This document shows, piece after piece, positions 63,570-64,000 of a DNA stretch of 64,000 nt (position 1 is the first letter of the stretch; each line of letters begins with the position of its first letter). This DNA comes from Pseudo-nitzschia pungens (lineage: Eukaryota; Bacillariophyta; Bacillariophyceae; Bacillariales; Bacillariaceae). Location of the stretch: the NCBI GenBank assembly GCA_037355855.1, contig CM074764.1:4967664-5031663 (forward strand). The letters run 5' to 3'. Below the pieces are notes generated by a model, which worked only from the letters and a program-made list of their open reading frames with translations, did no database searches and was not told where the DNA came from. The translations under genes were made by a program, and so were the position numbers.

Positions 63570-63651
63570 TGCGGATGGATGGACTCGAACCATCAAACCT
63601 TTCGGCGCTGGTACCTAAAACCAGTGCGTATACCAATTTCGCCACATCCGC
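63570..63651 (-). tRNA. trnL: tRNA-Leu (UAG) (inverted copy)
   Basis: Mirror of 50995-51077, with one C missing after the acceptor stem (near 63643). Confidence 0.88.
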
Positions 63652-63718
63652 TAAATAAAACACTATTATAAAATCTCTATAATTCTTGGAAATAAATCTT
63701 GAAAGGATCTTTTAAGAT

Positions 63719-63886
63719 TTATTCGCTTTCATCTACATATACACTATATACAAAACTTGTTGGTTTTCCTCGTAACATTGATTTAGCTAATGAGAACGAT
63801 TTTGTGCTGCTACAGCACCTTTCGTTTCCAATTGGCTTTACGAGCATTTTTTTTTGCTTTCGATGTTCTTTTTTTAGGTACAGCCA
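63719..63886 (-). pseudogene. rpl32: rpl32, inverted broken copy
   Basis: Mirror of 50757-50927 and three bases shorter. Single-base losses in the runs near 63800 and 63820 break the frame. Confidence 0.85.
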
Positions 63887-64000
63887 TTATTATTTTTTAT
63901 ATGAATATACTTTTAACAATCTTATACTAATTTGTTTTAAAAGTCAAGTATTAATAGTAATAGTTTTTGAAATAATAAATCACGACTTTGAAATAAAAAA

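Larger units (their letters stand above)
57331..64000. repeat. Right arm of fold-back inverted repeat (contig 3)
   Basis: Mirror of about 50644-57310. It continues past the window end. Its gene copies are error-rich but correct at several points where the left arm is broken. Confidence 0.92.

Overview
The window is a draft scaffold of a plastid (chloroplast) genome, most likely from a diatom. The evidence is an AT-rich, dense set of red-lineage plastid genes: red-type rbcL/rbcS with a GTG-started rbcS, cbbX, rbcR, sufB/sufC, the atpI-H-G-F-D-A cluster, secA, tatC, clpC, ftsH, thiG, ccsA/ccs1, ycf39, ycf41, ycf42 and ycf46. There is also a 418-residue membrane protein downstream of petA that resembles the diatom-only ycf89/ycf90 group. 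There are no rRNA genes, no mobile elements and no CRISPR.

Three contigs are joined by two 500-N gaps (28692-29191 and 44386-44885). Contig 1 (1-28691) opens with an inverted, error-rich copy of atpB, ycf3, rps18 and rpl33 that folds back near 2499. It then runs rpl33-rps18-ycf3-atpB-atpE-tatC-petA, orf418 (-), trnE/trnG/psbZ/psb30 (-), trnK (+), psbJ-L-F-E, trnG, ycf4, petL (-), psaL-cbbX-ycf39-ycf41-psbI-psaF-psaJ (+), rbcS-rbcL (-), sufB-sufC-atpI-H-G-F-D-A (+), ftsH (-), ycf42-rpl35-rpl20 (+, cut by the gap). Contig 2 (29192-44385) is a second, same-orientation copy of 4822-20003. Contig 3 (44886-64000) holds ccsA (-), rps6, trnN, thiG, clpC, rpl32, trnL, rbcR, rpl21, rpl27, secA, rpl34, ycf46 and the first codons of ccs1. 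Near 57320 it folds back and repeats everything in reverse to the window end.

The genes cover ATP synthase, photosystem I and II subunits, cytochrome b6f parts, carbon fixation with its activase and regulator, Fe-S assembly, protein export and quality control, cytochrome c maturation, thiamine synthesis and ribosomal proteins. Gene groups end in clear stem-loops and many are tightly spaced or overlapping, as in bacterial operons.

The unusual large-scale structure is best explained by assembly: two fold-back palindromes, one redundant contig and many one-base homopolymer indels that break genes. The biologically most interesting signals are a possible flip inversion of a hairpin loop between trnE and trnG that differs between the two 15 kb copies, a Ycf42 peroxiredoxin whose peroxidatic cysteine is serine, a loopless 76-bp palindrome after clpC, and the uncharacterised orf418. 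I see no new multi-gene system.
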